DNA of 64,000 bases from Dyella tabacisoli. Its GTDB lineage: Bacteria; Pseudomonadota; Gammaproteobacteria; Xanthomonadales; Rhodanobacteraceae. The notes under the pieces were generated by a model that worked only from the letters and a program-made list of their open reading frames with translations, had not been told where the DNA came from and did no database searches. Shown piece after piece: positions 43,639 to 52,718 of this stretch. A program made the position numbers and the translations under genes. The stretch is taken from assembly GCF_003350925.1 (NCBI RefSeq), contig NZ_KZ857175.1:124001-188000 (forward strand). The letters run 5' to 3'. Every line of letters starts with the position of its first letter. Within the stretch, counting starts at the first letter, position 1.

Positions 43639-44610
43639 TTAGAGCCGATACTGCGCGCCGACCGACCATAGGCGGCGCGGCTCTAGCTGCAGGCCATTGA
43701 CCCGCTGATAAACCGGCAGTTGAACGAAGGCGAAGGCATCCAGGCGCTTGGTGATTTTTACGCCGATACCCGGACTGAGATAGGCCAGCGTGGCGCCGCT
43801 GTTGGGGCGGTCGGCCAGATTGCCGCTTTCGCGTTGCTCGCTGTGCAGGTTCAGTTGCAGTTGCGGCGTGAAGCGCCCGGCATCGAGATAACGCAGGCCA
43901 AAATTGATATTGAGTGAATTGCCGGGCCTGAAATGGTCGCGGGCATCCAACGCGATCTGTGCCATGGCCTGTCCGAAGTAGCCGACGGATGGGCTGAGGT
44001 AACCGAACTTGTAGATGCCGACTAAGGCATCGGTGGTACCGGTGCCTAGCTGCAGGCCGCGATCCAGCAGTTGGCCTGCCTGCGGGCCGGCGTCGAAATC
44101 TTGTTTGAAGCGACCGCTGGGCAGTTTCAACCCGAACTGCAAGCCGATGCCGGCATCGTCACTCAAGCCTTGGTAGCGTGCGAGTACGCGCAAGTCGCCG
44201 ATGCCATGCGCATTAGACGTCGAGACGTCCGTATCGCCGCCGGCGATGGTTTCGTGATGGCGGTTGGTATACGGCAATTGCAGCGACAGGCCCCAGTAAC
44301 GCGAAAAGTTGTAGTCCGCGCCGAGCAAGGTGTTGCGGTTAAGCGTTTTGCGCTGCACTTCGCTGTCGGTCGGGTACTGAAACGCGGAGCGGCTGACCGT
44401 GCTGGTGCCGCGGATCAATTGGGACTGGTCGAAGTAATCCTCGCGCAGACTCAGATGCAGGCCTGTGCTGGTGGCATAACCCTGGCTGGACCAGTCCGAA
44501 TTAAGCGAGCAGCCGCAGGTGGAGCAGGCGTTGGCGAATGTGGGCAGCAGGGCGAGCGCCATCAGGGCGGGCCCGGCGATCCATGGCCGATAGATAGTTG
44601 GGCTTATCAC
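43639..44610 (-). CDS. Outer-membrane beta-barrel protein with N-terminal CxxCxC
   Basis: A 323-residue secreted protein with a signal peptide (GPALMALALLPTFANA), directly followed in the mature part by ACSTCGCSLNSDW and then alternating amphipathic strands ending in SVGAQYRL, an outer-membrane barrel pattern. Similar CSTCGC proteins occur in gammaproteobacteria, often annotated as transporter or MetA-like proteins; function unknown. The cysteine cluster might bind a metal or heme near the periplasmic entrance. No operon partner: it is convergent with the YgjP gene and 90 bp downstream of the hydrolase gene on the same strand. Confidence 0.75.
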   Translation of the reverse strand: MISPTIYRPWIAGPALMALALLPTFANACSTCGCSLNSDWSSQGYATSTGLHLSLREDYFDQSQLIRGTSTVSRSAFQYPTDSEVQRKTLNRNTLLGADYNFSRYWGLSLQLPYTNRHHETIAGGDTDVSTSNAHGIGDLRVLARYQGLSDDAGIGLQFGLKLPSGRFKQDFDAGPQAGQLLDRGLQLGTGTTDALVGIYKFGYLSPSVGYFGQAMAQIALDARDHFRPGNSLNINFGLRYLDAGRFTPQLQLNLHSEQRESGNLADRPNSGATLAYLSPGIGVKITKRLDAFAFVQLPVYQRVNGLQLEPRRLWSVGAQYRL

Positions 44611-44700
44611 GTGGGCTCTCCCCGAGAAGACGGCGGCATCATCCCACTAACTGCTTTGGGCCGGGCCGCGACAGAGTGCCGCGCCTGGCTGATGACGTAG

Positions 44701-45690
44701 TTAATGCGACAGCGCGAACCCGGTCAAAATGCGTGCGGTTTCGTCGGTTTTTTCCAGCATAGGCATGTGATTGCAGCCATTGAGGATGCTGGAGCTGATG
44801 GCGCTGGAATGGCTGAGGCCGTTACGCAGGCTGTCGAGTGCTGAGATGTCGGTGATCTTGTCGGCATGGCACCACAAACCCATGACGGGCATGGTGAGCC
44901 GGTCGAGGCGGCTCTGCACGGCAAGGTATTGCGACGGCTCGCGCAACTCGCTCAGGTTACGCTCGATAAAGCTGCGGTCGCGCTGGTTTTCTTTGATAAG
45001 CACATCGACAAAACGGCTGGGGGGCGATGGCGCTTTCGCAAAGGCCAGCGCGGCGGCGCGGTCGAATCCCGCGCGATCGTCGAACAGAAATGGATTTTTG
45101 CCGGCCATGACCGTACGGGAAAAATCGTTCTCGTCCACTTTCAGGCCAAACGAATCGACCAGGGCAAGCTCGGCCACATGCTCGGGATGATCCGCAGAGT
45201 AAACGCCGGCGATGGCGCCACCCAGCGAATGGCCCACCAAGACAAAGCGTTGCAGCCGCAAGGCGTCGACGAAACTCTGCAGGCGCGATGCTTGTGCATC
45301 GACGCTGTAGCTGGCGCCATCGTTACGCGAAGACTCGCCCCAGCCGGGAAGGTCAGGAATGATGACGTGGAAATGCGGCGTCAACTGCTTGGCCACATCC
45401 ATCCACACTTCTTTATTTGCCGCGAAACCATGCAGCAGCACCAAGGTGGGGCCCTCGCCGCCTTCGTAGTAGCTCCAGCGCGTATCGCCGGCTTGCACAG
45501 CGTGTTTTTCCACATGTGCGGCCATGGCTTCGCGCATGGTGTTGGCGCGCATGAGCCATTGCGGCGCGAACAGATAGCTACCGCCAAGCCCCACGCCGAG
45601 GATGACCGCGACGATCAGCAGAAATTTCAGCCGGCGTATGAAAAGACGCTGCCACAGCGGACGGGTCGGGGTGTTGCTGGGTTGGGTCAT
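44701..45690 (-). CDS. Membrane-anchored alpha/beta hydrolase (lipase/esterase-like)
   Basis: A 329-residue hydrolase with one N-terminal membrane anchor (FLLIVAVILGVGLGGSYLF, residues 23-41). The oxyanion HGF (87-89) and the nucleophile S155 in GHSLGG are clear; the Asp and His of the triad are probably in WCHADKITD and CNHMPML near the C-terminus. The fold resembles Moraxella-type lipases and triacylglycerol or ester hydrolases. The substrate is not predictable. Its 5' side is flanked by a dense family A repeat cluster. Confidence 0.9.
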   Translation of the reverse strand: MTQPSNTPTRPLWQRLFIRRLKFLLIVAVILGVGLGGSYLFAPQWLMRANTMREAMAAHVEKHAVQAGDTRWSYYEGGEGPTLVLLHGFAANKEVWMDVAKQLTPHFHVIIPDLPGWGESSRNDGASYSVDAQASRLQSFVDALRLQRFVLVGHSLGGAIAGVYSADHPEHVAELALVDSFGLKVDENDFSRTVMAGKNPFLFDDRAGFDRAAALAFAKAPSPPSRFVDVLIKENQRDRSFIERNLSELREPSQYLAVQSRLDRLTMPVMGLWCHADKITDISALDSLRNGLSHSSAISSSILNGCNHMPMLEKTDETARILTGFALSH

Positions 45691-45720
45691 GATGCAGTGC
45701 TCAATACGTTAGCGACAACT

Positions 45721-45875
45721 TGCTCCCTCCCCTGGTCGCAGGGGAGGGTTGGGATTGGGGAGGGGTGAGTACATGAGAAAGCGCCTCAGGAGAGGTGTTC
45801 GCAAGTGTTCACCCCCTCCCAGCCTCCCCTGCGACCGAAGGAAGTCCCCTTTTCGGGACAAACAGGGGGGAGGGG
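45721..45875. repeat. GC-rich palindromic repeats, family A (two units, second with composite loop)
   Basis: Unit 1 (45721-45767) and unit 2 (45808-45875). Unit 2 contains an internal hairpin GTCCCCTTTTCGGGAC and a CGACCGAAGG block; the reverse complement of this composite loop reappears in the unit at 63385-63450, and its CCTTCGGTCGC part in the unit at 55631-55662. Confidence 0.8.
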
Positions 45876-45924
45876 CAAAAGGTGTGCAGGAGATGGGGCT
45901 TGCATGCGCTCACCCCAACCCGCC

Positions 45925-47790
45925 TTATTTGCTTTTCTTTGCCTTGGGCTTGGCCTTGGCGATGATCCCTTCGACCGCAGCCTGGGTCATCGGGTGGTAG
46001 CCGGGCTTGGCCTTGGCGTAGACCTGCTCGGCATAGGCGAGGCCTGCCGGTGTCTTGACGAAGGCTTTGTATAGCGGCGTGGTGAGATACAGACGGCCAA
46101 TACGCGTCATATGTTCGGCGGCGGCCGGCCATACGTCTTTGTCGCCGGCGGCAATCGCATGGCTATACCAGCGCATGCCGATTTCGGCGTTTGGCGTGCC
46201 GGTGAGGTGCCAGGCGGCGTCGATTTGCTTGATCTTGTCGAGTGGGGTGACGTCGGGCAGGCGGTCGAGGAAGTACATCCACTCCTGCGTGTTCCAACCC
46301 TTGGTATCGAGCTTGTCGGCGGCCAGTGTGCCGGCGAGGAAGTCGCTGCGTTGCTTGTCGATCGCGTTGAAGCGCGGCGAGTCCGGCAGCGGTGCGTCTT
46401 TCGGCAGGCCGGCATCGTAGACCCAGACTTTCACCTCATCCATGCTCATCTTGCCCGGATATTTGTCCAGCAGATTGGGCTTGAGGTAATCGAGCATCTG
46501 CTCGGTGGTGATGCTTTGAAAGGCGAAGTGAGCGAAGTAGCCCTTCAGATAGGCATCGAAGTTTTCGCGGCCGAAGCGTTGCTCTAGCGTGCGCAGAAAC
46601 CACGAACCTTTGCTGTAGGGCAGATCGGACAAGGAGTCGTCGGCGCCGATGCCCTCGGGATCGGGGGCCAGCTTCTGTGCGTTGGTCGGCAGCTCGCCGA
46701 TATCTTTTTGCAGCGAACGGGCGGACAGCAGCGCTTCTTCGTCGGCAAGCGCCTTGCCGTAGACGGCCTCAGTGATGCGGCCCTGCACGTAAGTGGTGAA
46801 GCCTTCGTTGAGCCAGATATCGCGCCAGGCGGCACTGGTGACCAGGTTGCCCGACCACGAATGCGCCAGCTCATGCGAAACCAGCGAGACCAGGCTCTTG
46901 TCGCCGACCAGCACCGTCGGGGTGGCGAAGGTCATGTTCGGATTTTCCATGCCGCCATAAGGAAACGAAGGCGGCAGCACAAGCAGATCGTAACGGTCCC
47001 AGGCATAGGGGCCGTATAGCTTCTCGGTGGCGGCGATCAGCTTTTCCGTGTCCTCGAATTCGTGCGCGGCCTTGTCGACGACGCTGGGTTCGGCATAGAC
47101 GGCCGAACGCGCACCAGTTTCGCGCACGGCGAGATCGCCCGCGGCAATCGCCAACAAGTAGGACGGAATCGGATGCGGCTGCTCGAACTTGAAATCGCCA
47201 TTGAGCGGATGCTTGGTGTCGTTGATCGCGCTCATCGCGACGAGCACATCTTTAGGCGCGCTGACGTGGGCGTTATAGGTGAAGCGGATCGCCGGTGAAT
47301 CCTGCAGCGGCACCCAGGAGCGTGCGTGGATGGCTTCGGACTGCGAAAACATGAAGGGCAGCTTCTTGTCGGCCGTCTGCGCCGGTGTCAGCCATTGCAG
47401 GCCGCTGGCTTGGGGCGAGGTGACGTAGCCGATGCGCAGCGAGGTCGGGTGTTGCGGAGTTTCGATGGTCAGCTTGCTGCCAAGCTCTTTGTCGCGTGGC
47501 GCCAGGGCGTATTTCAGCGCGGTGGCCTTTCCGCTGGCATCGAGCGCTTCTACTTTGGCGATCTTCAGGTCACGGGTATCGAGTACCAGTGACGGCGCCT
47601 TGGGGTTTTTCCAGTCCAGTGTCAGCGTGGCCTCGCCATCGAGCACCTTGTGCGCGAAGTCGAGCTTCAGGTCGAGATCGAGATGCGTAACACGCACCTG
47701 ATCGGGCTGCGCGTACGAGTGCGGGTCGGCGGCTTGGGCGGCCAGCGGCAGCGCGAGCGTGCCGATAGCAAGAAGATAGACAGGGCGCAT
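45925..47790 (-). CDS. Secreted M1-family zinc aminopeptidase
   Basis: A 621-residue periplasmic or secreted aminopeptidase of the leukotriene-A4-hydrolase/aminopeptidase-N group. The signal peptide ends LAAQAAD (about residue 21). The substrate-binding GGMEN is at 279-283, and the zinc site is HELAH at 306-310 with E329 in NEGF. The C-terminal helical domain follows, and the tail is lysine-rich (KAKPKAKKSK). It should trim N-terminal residues from peptides. Single gene; downstream lies a family A repeat, upstream a CCCCGTT-type repeat pair. Confidence 0.94.
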   Translation of the reverse strand: MRPVYLLAIGTLALPLAAQAADPHSYAQPDQVRVTHLDLDLKLDFAHKVLDGEATLTLDWKNPKAPSLVLDTRDLKIAKVEALDASGKATALKYALAPRDKELGSKLTIETPQHPTSLRIGYVTSPQASGLQWLTPAQTADKKLPFMFSQSEAIHARSWVPLQDSPAIRFTYNAHVSAPKDVLVAMSAINDTKHPLNGDFKFEQPHPIPSYLLAIAAGDLAVRETGARSAVYAEPSVVDKAAHEFEDTEKLIAATEKLYGPYAWDRYDLLVLPPSFPYGGMENPNMTFATPTVLVGDKSLVSLVSHELAHSWSGNLVTSAAWRDIWLNEGFTTYVQGRITEAVYGKALADEEALLSARSLQKDIGELPTNAQKLAPDPEGIGADDSLSDLPYSKGSWFLRTLEQRFGRENFDAYLKGYFAHFAFQSITTEQMLDYLKPNLLDKYPGKMSMDEVKVWVYDAGLPKDAPLPDSPRFNAIDKQRSDFLAGTLAADKLDTKGWNTQEWMYFLDRLPDVTPLDKIKQIDAAWHLTGTPNAEIGMRWYSHAIAAGDKDVWPAAAEHMTRIGRLYLTTPLYKAFVKTPAGLAYAEQVYAKAKPGYHPMTQAAVEGIIAKAKPKAKKSK

Positions 47791-47837
47791 AGATGATGCT
47801 CCGGCGGGAAAGATTCGAGTATGCCAAATGGCGGGCT

Positions 47838-48006
47838 GGGAACGGGGAATAGGGAACGGGGAACGTGAAGTTTGAGTAGCGATTGAGACGCCACGTTCTG
47901 TTCTGATGCTCTTTGTCTTTGGTTCTTGCTCTTTTGCCTTTGCTCTCTAGGCTTCCCCCCCGTTCCCCGTTCCCCGTTCCCCGTTCCCCGTTCCCCGTTC
48001 CCCGTT
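47838..48006. repeat. Heptanucleotide repeat array CCCCGTT x7 with inverted sister array
   Basis: Seven perfect CCCCGTT units at 47958-48006 end two bases before the stop of the pip gene. About 95 bp away, 47838-47865 carries the complementary GGGAACGGGGAATAGGGAAC pattern. The two arrays could fold into a long imperfect hairpin. Copy number of such a tract is expected to vary between strains. Confidence 0.85.
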
Positions 48007-48008
48007 CC

Positions 48009-48959
48009 TCAGCTAAAGCGATCGGCCAGCTTGTCCGTCGCCTGCACCAATACATCGGCAATCGCCGGCTCCGACGCGGCATGGCCGGCAAGCACGATGT
48101 GAAAGTCGGCTTCGGGCCATACGGCAGCCAGATCGTAGGCGTTTTTCACCGGGCAGATGATGTCGTAGCGGCCATGCACGATGGTGGTGGGGATATGGCG
48201 AATCTTGTCGACGTCGCGCAGTAGCTGGTTCGGTTCGAGATAAGCGTTGTTGCGGAAGTATTGCGCTTCGATCCGCGCCAGGCTCAGGGCGACTTCGGGC
48301 GCTTCGAAGGCGGCGACCGTTTCGGGGCTTTCGGCGAGGGTGATGCTACCGCCCTCCCATGCGCCCCAGGCTTGGGCGGCGGCCAGCCTTACCTGTTCGT
48401 TGTCGGAGGTGAGCCGGCGCCAATAGGCTTCCAGCATATGGGCCTGTTCTTCGACCGGAATCGCCGCGGCGTAGCGTTGCCATTTCTCCGGCAAGATCCA
48501 CGACGCGCCACCTTCTTCGTAGAACCAGCGGATTTCTTCCGGCCGGCATAGAAAGATGCCGCGGATGACCAGGCCGAGTACACGTTGCGGATGCTTTTGC
48601 GCATAAGCCAACGCCAGGGTCGAACCCCAGGAGCCGCCGAAGACCACCCAGCGTTCGATACCCAGTTTTTCGCGGATCGCTTCGATGTCGGCGACCAGGT
48701 GCCAGGTGGTGTTGTCGCGTAGTTCGGCATGCGGGGTGGATTGGCCGGCACCGCGCTGATCGAACAGCACGATGCGGTAGCGCGCGGGATCGAAGAAGCG
48801 GCGGTGATACGTAGCCAGCCCGGCGCCGGGGCCGCCATGCAGGAAGATCACCGGCAGGCCGTTCGGGTTACCGCATTCCTCCACGCGCAGGGTGTGGATG
48901 GCATCGACGGCGAGGTGGTGCGTGCGGTACGGCTCGATCTCGGGGTAAAGCTCGCGCAT
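48009..48959 (-). CDS. pip: Proline iminopeptidase
   Basis: A 316-residue cytoplasmic alpha/beta hydrolase of peptidase family S33 that removes N-terminal proline from peptides. HGGPG is at 41-45, FDQRGAGQS at 67-74, and the nucleophile S110 is in GGSWGS; the triad His is near the end (VLAGHAASEP) and the RYDIICP Asp precedes it. ATG 48959 (MRELYPEIEPY) was chosen because it gives the standard N-terminus; 12 upstream codons are open. The stop sits immediately beside the CCCCGTT repeat array. Confidence 0.95.
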   Translation of the reverse strand: MRELYPEIEPYRTHHLAVDAIHTLRVEECGNPNGLPVIFLHGGPGAGLATYHRRFFDPARYRIVLFDQRGAGQSTPHAELRDNTTWHLVADIEAIREKLGIERWVVFGGSWGSTLALAYAQKHPQRVLGLVIRGIFLCRPEEIRWFYEEGGASWILPEKWQRYAAAIPVEEQAHMLEAYWRRLTSDNEQVRLAAAQAWGAWEGGSITLAESPETVAAFEAPEVALSLARIEAQYFRNNAYLEPNQLLRDVDKIRHIPTTIVHGRYDIICPVKNAYDLAAVWPEADFHIVLAGHAASEPAIADVLVQATDKLADRFS

Positions 48960-49350
48960 GGGTAAGGCCCTTATGAACTTGCGCGAGCATATCAATCATC
49001 AATGGACTTACGCCCCTGTCATCGGTTTGCTCCGGTCGGTTTCCAGTTCGGCGAGTACGCCGCCTCGATCGCGAATGTGACGACGTGCGTGACAGGATCG
49101 AGCGAGACATGGCCGTAATGCGAACTGAGCGCGTAGGTTGGGGTGAGCACAAGCGAACCCCAACGTTGCGTAACGTTGGGCATCACCGCGAATCCCAACA
49201 TTAGGCAACGTTGGGTATCACCGCGAGTTCCAACATTAAGCAATGTTGGGTATTACTGCGAACATCAACGTGTGCCCGTTGGGTATCGCGGCGAACTTCC
49301 ATGTTGCGCAACGTTGGGCATCACTTTGTTCAGCCCAACCTACGCAAGCT
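48960..49350. other. Intergenic region dominated by a family B repeat
   Basis: No gene. 49133-49343 is the repeat listed separately; the remainder (48960-49132) shows nothing recognisable. Confidence 0.6.
49133..49343. repeat. Large family B element: ~35-bp tandem units between GTAGGTTGGG and CCCAACCTAC ends
   Basis: The ends GTAGGTTGGG and CCCAACCTAC are inverted. Inside are about five degenerate units of some 33-37 bp, each built as CCCAACATT-N-CAACGTTGGG followed by TATCACCGCGAA-like sequence, so every unit is itself a small palindrome. Not CRISPR: units abut without unique spacers. Confidence 0.85.
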
Positions 49351-50217
49351 CTAAGCTAGCGAGAGGCTTTTGAATGCCACGGCAAGGGTGCGTAGCGCAT
49401 GGCGCGAGCGTGGGTCATGCAAGGCGGAATACAACACGACTTCGTGCGTGGGCAGCGCAGGCAAGGACAGTGCCTCGCTGATATCGATCGTGCCGGCCGG
49501 TGCGGTGCGCCGCGCGATGACGGCTACCGCCAGGCCGGCTGCCGCGGCTGAGCCGACCACTGCCGCACCTTTGCCGATAAAAACTTCGGTCCAGGGGATG
49601 CCGGCTTGATCGAGTGCGCGTACAGCCGCCATGCGGATACTGCACGACTCCCCTTGGGTCGCCAGCGGCAGAGGCTGGCCGGAGCGATGCAGCCAATCGG
49701 CGGCGGCGATCCAGCCGAAGGTTTCGGCAAACAGCGCCTCGCCGTTGCGGCGGTTTTCTTCCGCTTGCAGTACCAGGGCGGCATCCAGGCTGCCTTCTTC
49801 GTAGGCCTGCATGACTTCGCGCGAGCCGGCTACCCGCAGCTCGATCAGCAGATGCGGATCGTGTTCGCTCATCCGGCGCAGCAAAGCCGGTAACTCGCCG
49901 CCGACGATTTGATGGCTGATGCCGATGACCATACGGCGTTGTTCAATATCGAATGAGGCGACGGCACGCTCGTGCGCACCGACCAGTTCGCGGGCGGCAT
50001 CGAGAAAGGCGGTGCCCTCGGCGGACAAACGTACCTGGCGCGGCGTGCGCTCCAGCAGGCGGCGGCCCAGGCGGTCCTCCAGTCGGCGCAACTTGAGGCT
50101 GATGGCGGACTGCGTGCTGTCGAGTGCTTCCGCCGCGCGTGTGAAACTTTGCAGCTCCGCGATCAGTACAAAAGCTTTGACGGCGTCGAGGTCGAGCGTT
50201 TTCATGTATTGAGCCAT
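49351..50217 (-). CDS. LysR-family transcriptional regulator
   Basis: A 288-residue regulator with the N-terminal LysR HTH (DLDAVKAFVLIAELQSFTRAAEALDSTQSAISLKLRRLEDRLG) and a type-2 periplasmic-binding-like effector domain from about residue 90. A second Met at residue 5 (50205) is an equally plausible start. It lies 30 bp downstream of the Lrp-family gene on the same strand, so the two regulators may be co-transcribed. No obvious divergent target gene borders it; a target could be the EamA exporter beyond the Lrp gene. Confidence 0.93.
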   Translation of the reverse strand: MAQYMKTLDLDAVKAFVLIAELQSFTRAAEALDSTQSAISLKLRRLEDRLGRRLLERTPRQVRLSAEGTAFLDAARELVGAHERAVASFDIEQRRMVIGISHQIVGGELPALLRRMSEHDPHLLIELRVAGSREVMQAYEEGSLDAALVLQAEENRRNGEALFAETFGWIAAADWLHRSGQPLPLATQGESCSIRMAAVRALDQAGIPWTEVFIGKGAAVVGSAAAAGLAVAVIARRTAPAGTIDISEALSLPALPTHEVVLYSALHDPRSRHALRTLAVAFKSLSLA

Positions 50218-50247
50218 GTCGTGTCGCGATGACTGAAATGTTCTAGT

Positions 50248-50739
50248 TCAAAGTGACAGTGTGCTTGCGGCATTCCACATGGCGCGAGTCACCGGACGGT
50301 TCTCATGCGGAGTCTGCAGCACCACCAGGGTCGTGGTGCTGATGCTGGGATGGATCTTCAGCAAGCGATCGAGCACGGCTTCCAGATGCGAAATGGACAT
50401 CGCCACGACATGCAGCAGGGCCGAGTCCTCACCGGCGAGGCGGCGGCATTCGAGTACCTCGGGGATATCCGCCACCAAGGCACCGATGCGTGCGCAAACA
50501 CCGCCATCGCAGCGTAGTCGCACCATCGCATCAAGGGCGAAGCCAAGCTGTTTGGGGTTGATAACGGCGCGATAGCCGCGAATCACCCCGACCTCTTCCA
50601 GCCGCTTTACTCGTTCAGCCACGGCCGGCGCGGACAGCCGCACTTTGCGGCCCAGTTCGGCGTAGCCCAGGCGCGCATCCTGCTGCAGCGCCTCGATTAG
50701 CTGCCAGTCCTTGTTGTCCAGTTCGACTTTCGATTCCAT
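50248..50739 (-). CDS. Lrp/AsnC-family transcriptional regulator
   Basis: A 163-residue regulator: N-terminal HTH (LDNKDWQLIEALQQDARLGYAELGRKVRLSAPAVAERVKRLEE) and C-terminal RAM ligand-binding domain (about residues 70-150). It is divergent from an EamA-family transporter 122 bp away, the classical arrangement of an amino-acid-sensing Lrp regulator controlling an exporter. The ligand is probably an amino acid, but this is inference from the family. Confidence 0.94.
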   Translation of the reverse strand: MESKVELDNKDWQLIEALQQDARLGYAELGRKVRLSAPAVAERVKRLEEVGVIRGYRAVINPKQLGFALDAMVRLRCDGGVCARIGALVADIPEVLECRRLAGEDSALLHVVAMSISHLEAVLDRLLKIHPSISTTTLVVLQTPHENRPVTRAMWNAASTLSL

Positions 50740-50861
50740 GGTGATATGGCCTCATCTTCATTTGATCCATAGCCAAAGGGCCAGGAAGCCTATGAATCAT
50801 TATTCACCGAAATGGAGGTCACGACTACGATGAGCGCTTCCCCGCAGTAGGAATTCCCCCC

Positions 50862-51788
50862 ATGGAACCCACCGAACGTTTGGACGGACGAGCGCTAGGA
50901 GCCATCGCTGTAGCCTTGCTGACCTGGTCGTCGGCTTACGCCGCGATCGCCTTTAGCCTGGCTTCGTTCACACCAGGGCAGGTCGCGTTTGCGCGCTTGC
51001 TGATTGGCTCGTTGTGCTTCGCGGTGCTGATGTTGTTCAAGCGCATGCCGATGCCGAGCCGGCGCGATTGGCCGCAACTGATTCTGCTCGGCTTGATTGG
51101 CCTGACCGTGTATCACGTATGTCTTTGCTATGCCGAAACACGTATCCCCAGCGGTACCGCGGCGATCTTGATCTCGTTGGTGCCTGGCGCAACGGCGGCC
51201 GTGTCGGCGATCTGGCTGCGCGAGCGTTTGAGCGGACGCAAGCTGCTTGGCCTGGGCGTCGCATTGGCGGGCGTGGTGCTGGTGGTATTGACCAGCGGCA
51301 AGCAGGTCAGTTTTGAGCCGATGGCCGCACTGGTGCTGATTAGCGTGCTCGCTTCGGCGATTTACTTCGTCGGTCAAAAGCCGTTGTTCGCCCGTAGCAG
51401 CACCATGAGCGTCACCGCGTTCACGTTCTTCGTCGGTACGGTGGGGGCGGCACCCTTCGGCATGAGTGGTTTATGGACAGCCTTCGCGGCCGCTCCCGCG
51501 TCGCATATCGCAGGCTTGGTCTGGCTCGGCGTAGCACCGACTTTTATCGGCTATATCGCCTGGAACCTCGCGCTCAAACGTGCGCCGGCTTCTCAGGTCA
51601 GTAGTTTTATCTACCTGTCGCCGCCGATTGCGGTGTTGATCGGTTGGTTCTGGCTGCACGAGCAGCCCACGTTGCTGACCTTGGCTGGCGGTGCGCTCAC
51701 GGTGGCTGGCGTAGTGCTGGTGAACGCGCGCCGGCGGGCGGTGCCGGCAGTGGCAGGGCAAGGGGTCGTTGCCGATGCGTGTAAGTGA
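50862..51788 (+). CDS. EamA/DMT-superfamily transporter
   Basis: A 308-residue inner-membrane protein with ten predicted membrane segments in two EamA halves (first from [20 protein letters not shown], second from [18 protein letters not shown]). The motif [29 protein letters not shown] is typical of the family's first half. Such proteins export amino acids or metabolites; a divergent Lrp-type regulator suggests an amino-acid exporter. Seven bp after its stop begins a small cupin gene, probably the same transcript, closed by the terminator at 52101-52130. Confidence 0.93.
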   Translation: MEPTERLDGRALGAIAVALLTWSSAYAAIAFSLASFTPGQVAFARLLIGSLCFAVLMLFKRMPMPSRRDWPQLILLGLIGLTVYHVCLCYAETRIPSGTAAILISLVPGATAAVSAIWLRERLSGRKLLGLGVALAGVVLVVLTSGKQVSFEPMAALVLISVLASAIYFVGQKPLFARSSTMSVTAFTFFVGTVGAAPFGMSGLWTAFAAAPASHIAGLVWLGVAPTFIGYIAWNLALKRAPASQVSSFIYLSPPIAVLIGWFWLHEQPTLLTLAGGALTVAGVVLVNARRRAVPAVAGQGVVADACK

Positions 51789-51795
51789 TTAAGTC

Positions 51796-52092
51796 GTGGC
51801 CCACATTAAATTGATCGAAGCGGCGCAAGAGCTGTCGCAAACATGGACCTCAAAACTTATCGGCACGGTGGGAGCGGCAAAGCTCAAGCTTGTGCGGATG
51901 GACGGCACGGCTTATCCCGAGGAGTCTCATGACACTACGGAAGGTCTGCTTGTGCTTGACGGGCAGATGATGCTTAACGTCGATGGACGGCTGATACCTG
52001 TCGGCAGTGGCGAAATGTATCTGGTACCGGCGGGCGTTCCGCATCGTGTGGAGGCGGGAAGCCATGGCGTGCTGCTTATTTTCGATGTCTAG
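51796..52092 (+). CDS. Small cupin-domain protein
   Basis: A 98-residue single-domain cupin starting at GTG 51796, seven bp after the EamA gene. The conserved second motif is visible (GEMYLVPAGVPHRVEAGSHGVLLIFDV, with PAGVPHRV) and the first is degenerate (YPEESHDTTEGLLVLDGQM), where one of the usual His ligands is present. It may bind a metal and a small ligand; no enzymatic role can be assigned. A strong terminator follows eight bp downstream. Confidence 0.88.
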   Translation: MAHIKLIEAAQELSQTWTSKLIGTVGAAKLKLVRMDGTAYPEESHDTTEGLLVLDGQMMLNVDGRLIPVGSGEMYLVPAGVPHRVEAGSHGVLLIFDV

Positions 52093-52100
52093 AATTAAAA

Positions 52101-52130
52101 AAAACCGGGCGCCTGCTGGCGCCCGGTTTT
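52101..52130 (+). terminator. Rho-independent terminator of the EamA-cupin operon
   Basis: Arms AAAACCGGGCGCC (52101-52113) and GGCGCCCGGTTTT (52118-52130) with a TGCT loop; 13 bp perfect, ending in four T, nine bp after the cupin stop. Confidence 0.92.
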
Positions 52131-52718
52131 CCTCCTCTCTCTCTACTTTCTCCCTCCATAGAGGAGGTCTAAACAAGCCAGTCCATGGGATTGTTCAGGC
52201 CCTGCAAGCCCAGCGAACGCTCAAACTTGCTCCAATAGCATCAGACACTAAGTGCTTGATCCGCATGCGTACCACCTCGGCGCGCTTCCCTCTGAACATG
52301 CTCAATGAATGGGTTTAATGAATATGTTCAAAGGTTCCCGTACTGATTGCTGCATTGAGTCCGGCCCATGCTCGAACTCGGTTACGTCAAACCAGGCACT
52401 AGCCCCGCCTGATTTGCGGTGGGCCATCCATGACCCGGCTATCCATAGCCCTGCGCCAGCAACACCTTGTCTGCGCATTCAACCGGCTTCAATCGCGTGG
52501 GTGCGATTTGGATGTCGACCTAAGGCTGTTGGGCTGAGTCTGCGATGTATGCACCGAGTGATAAATAAGATTCGTCTTATATATGACTGAGATTCTTCCT
52601 AAAATGCATGGCCGCGCTGCGACGTCATCGGCGCGTAAACATCGAATAGACGTCCATACACTCTTTGTAACGAGCATCACTTTTCAGTCATCGTCAATTC
52701 AACGGCCAGGGGATTTTT
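52131..52718. other. Intergenic region without recognisable gene
   Basis: About 590 bp with no protein-like frame on either strand and lower GC than its surroundings. It has a small palindrome ATAAGA-TTCG-TCTTAT at 52565-52580, possibly an operator or promoter element for the GST gene that follows. It may be a decayed gene. Confidence 0.5.

Noticed and set aside
49133-49343. Regularly spaced repeats resembling a CRISPR array
   Set aside because: Units of ~35 bp abut each other and are themselves degenerate; there are no unique spacers and no cas genes nearby.
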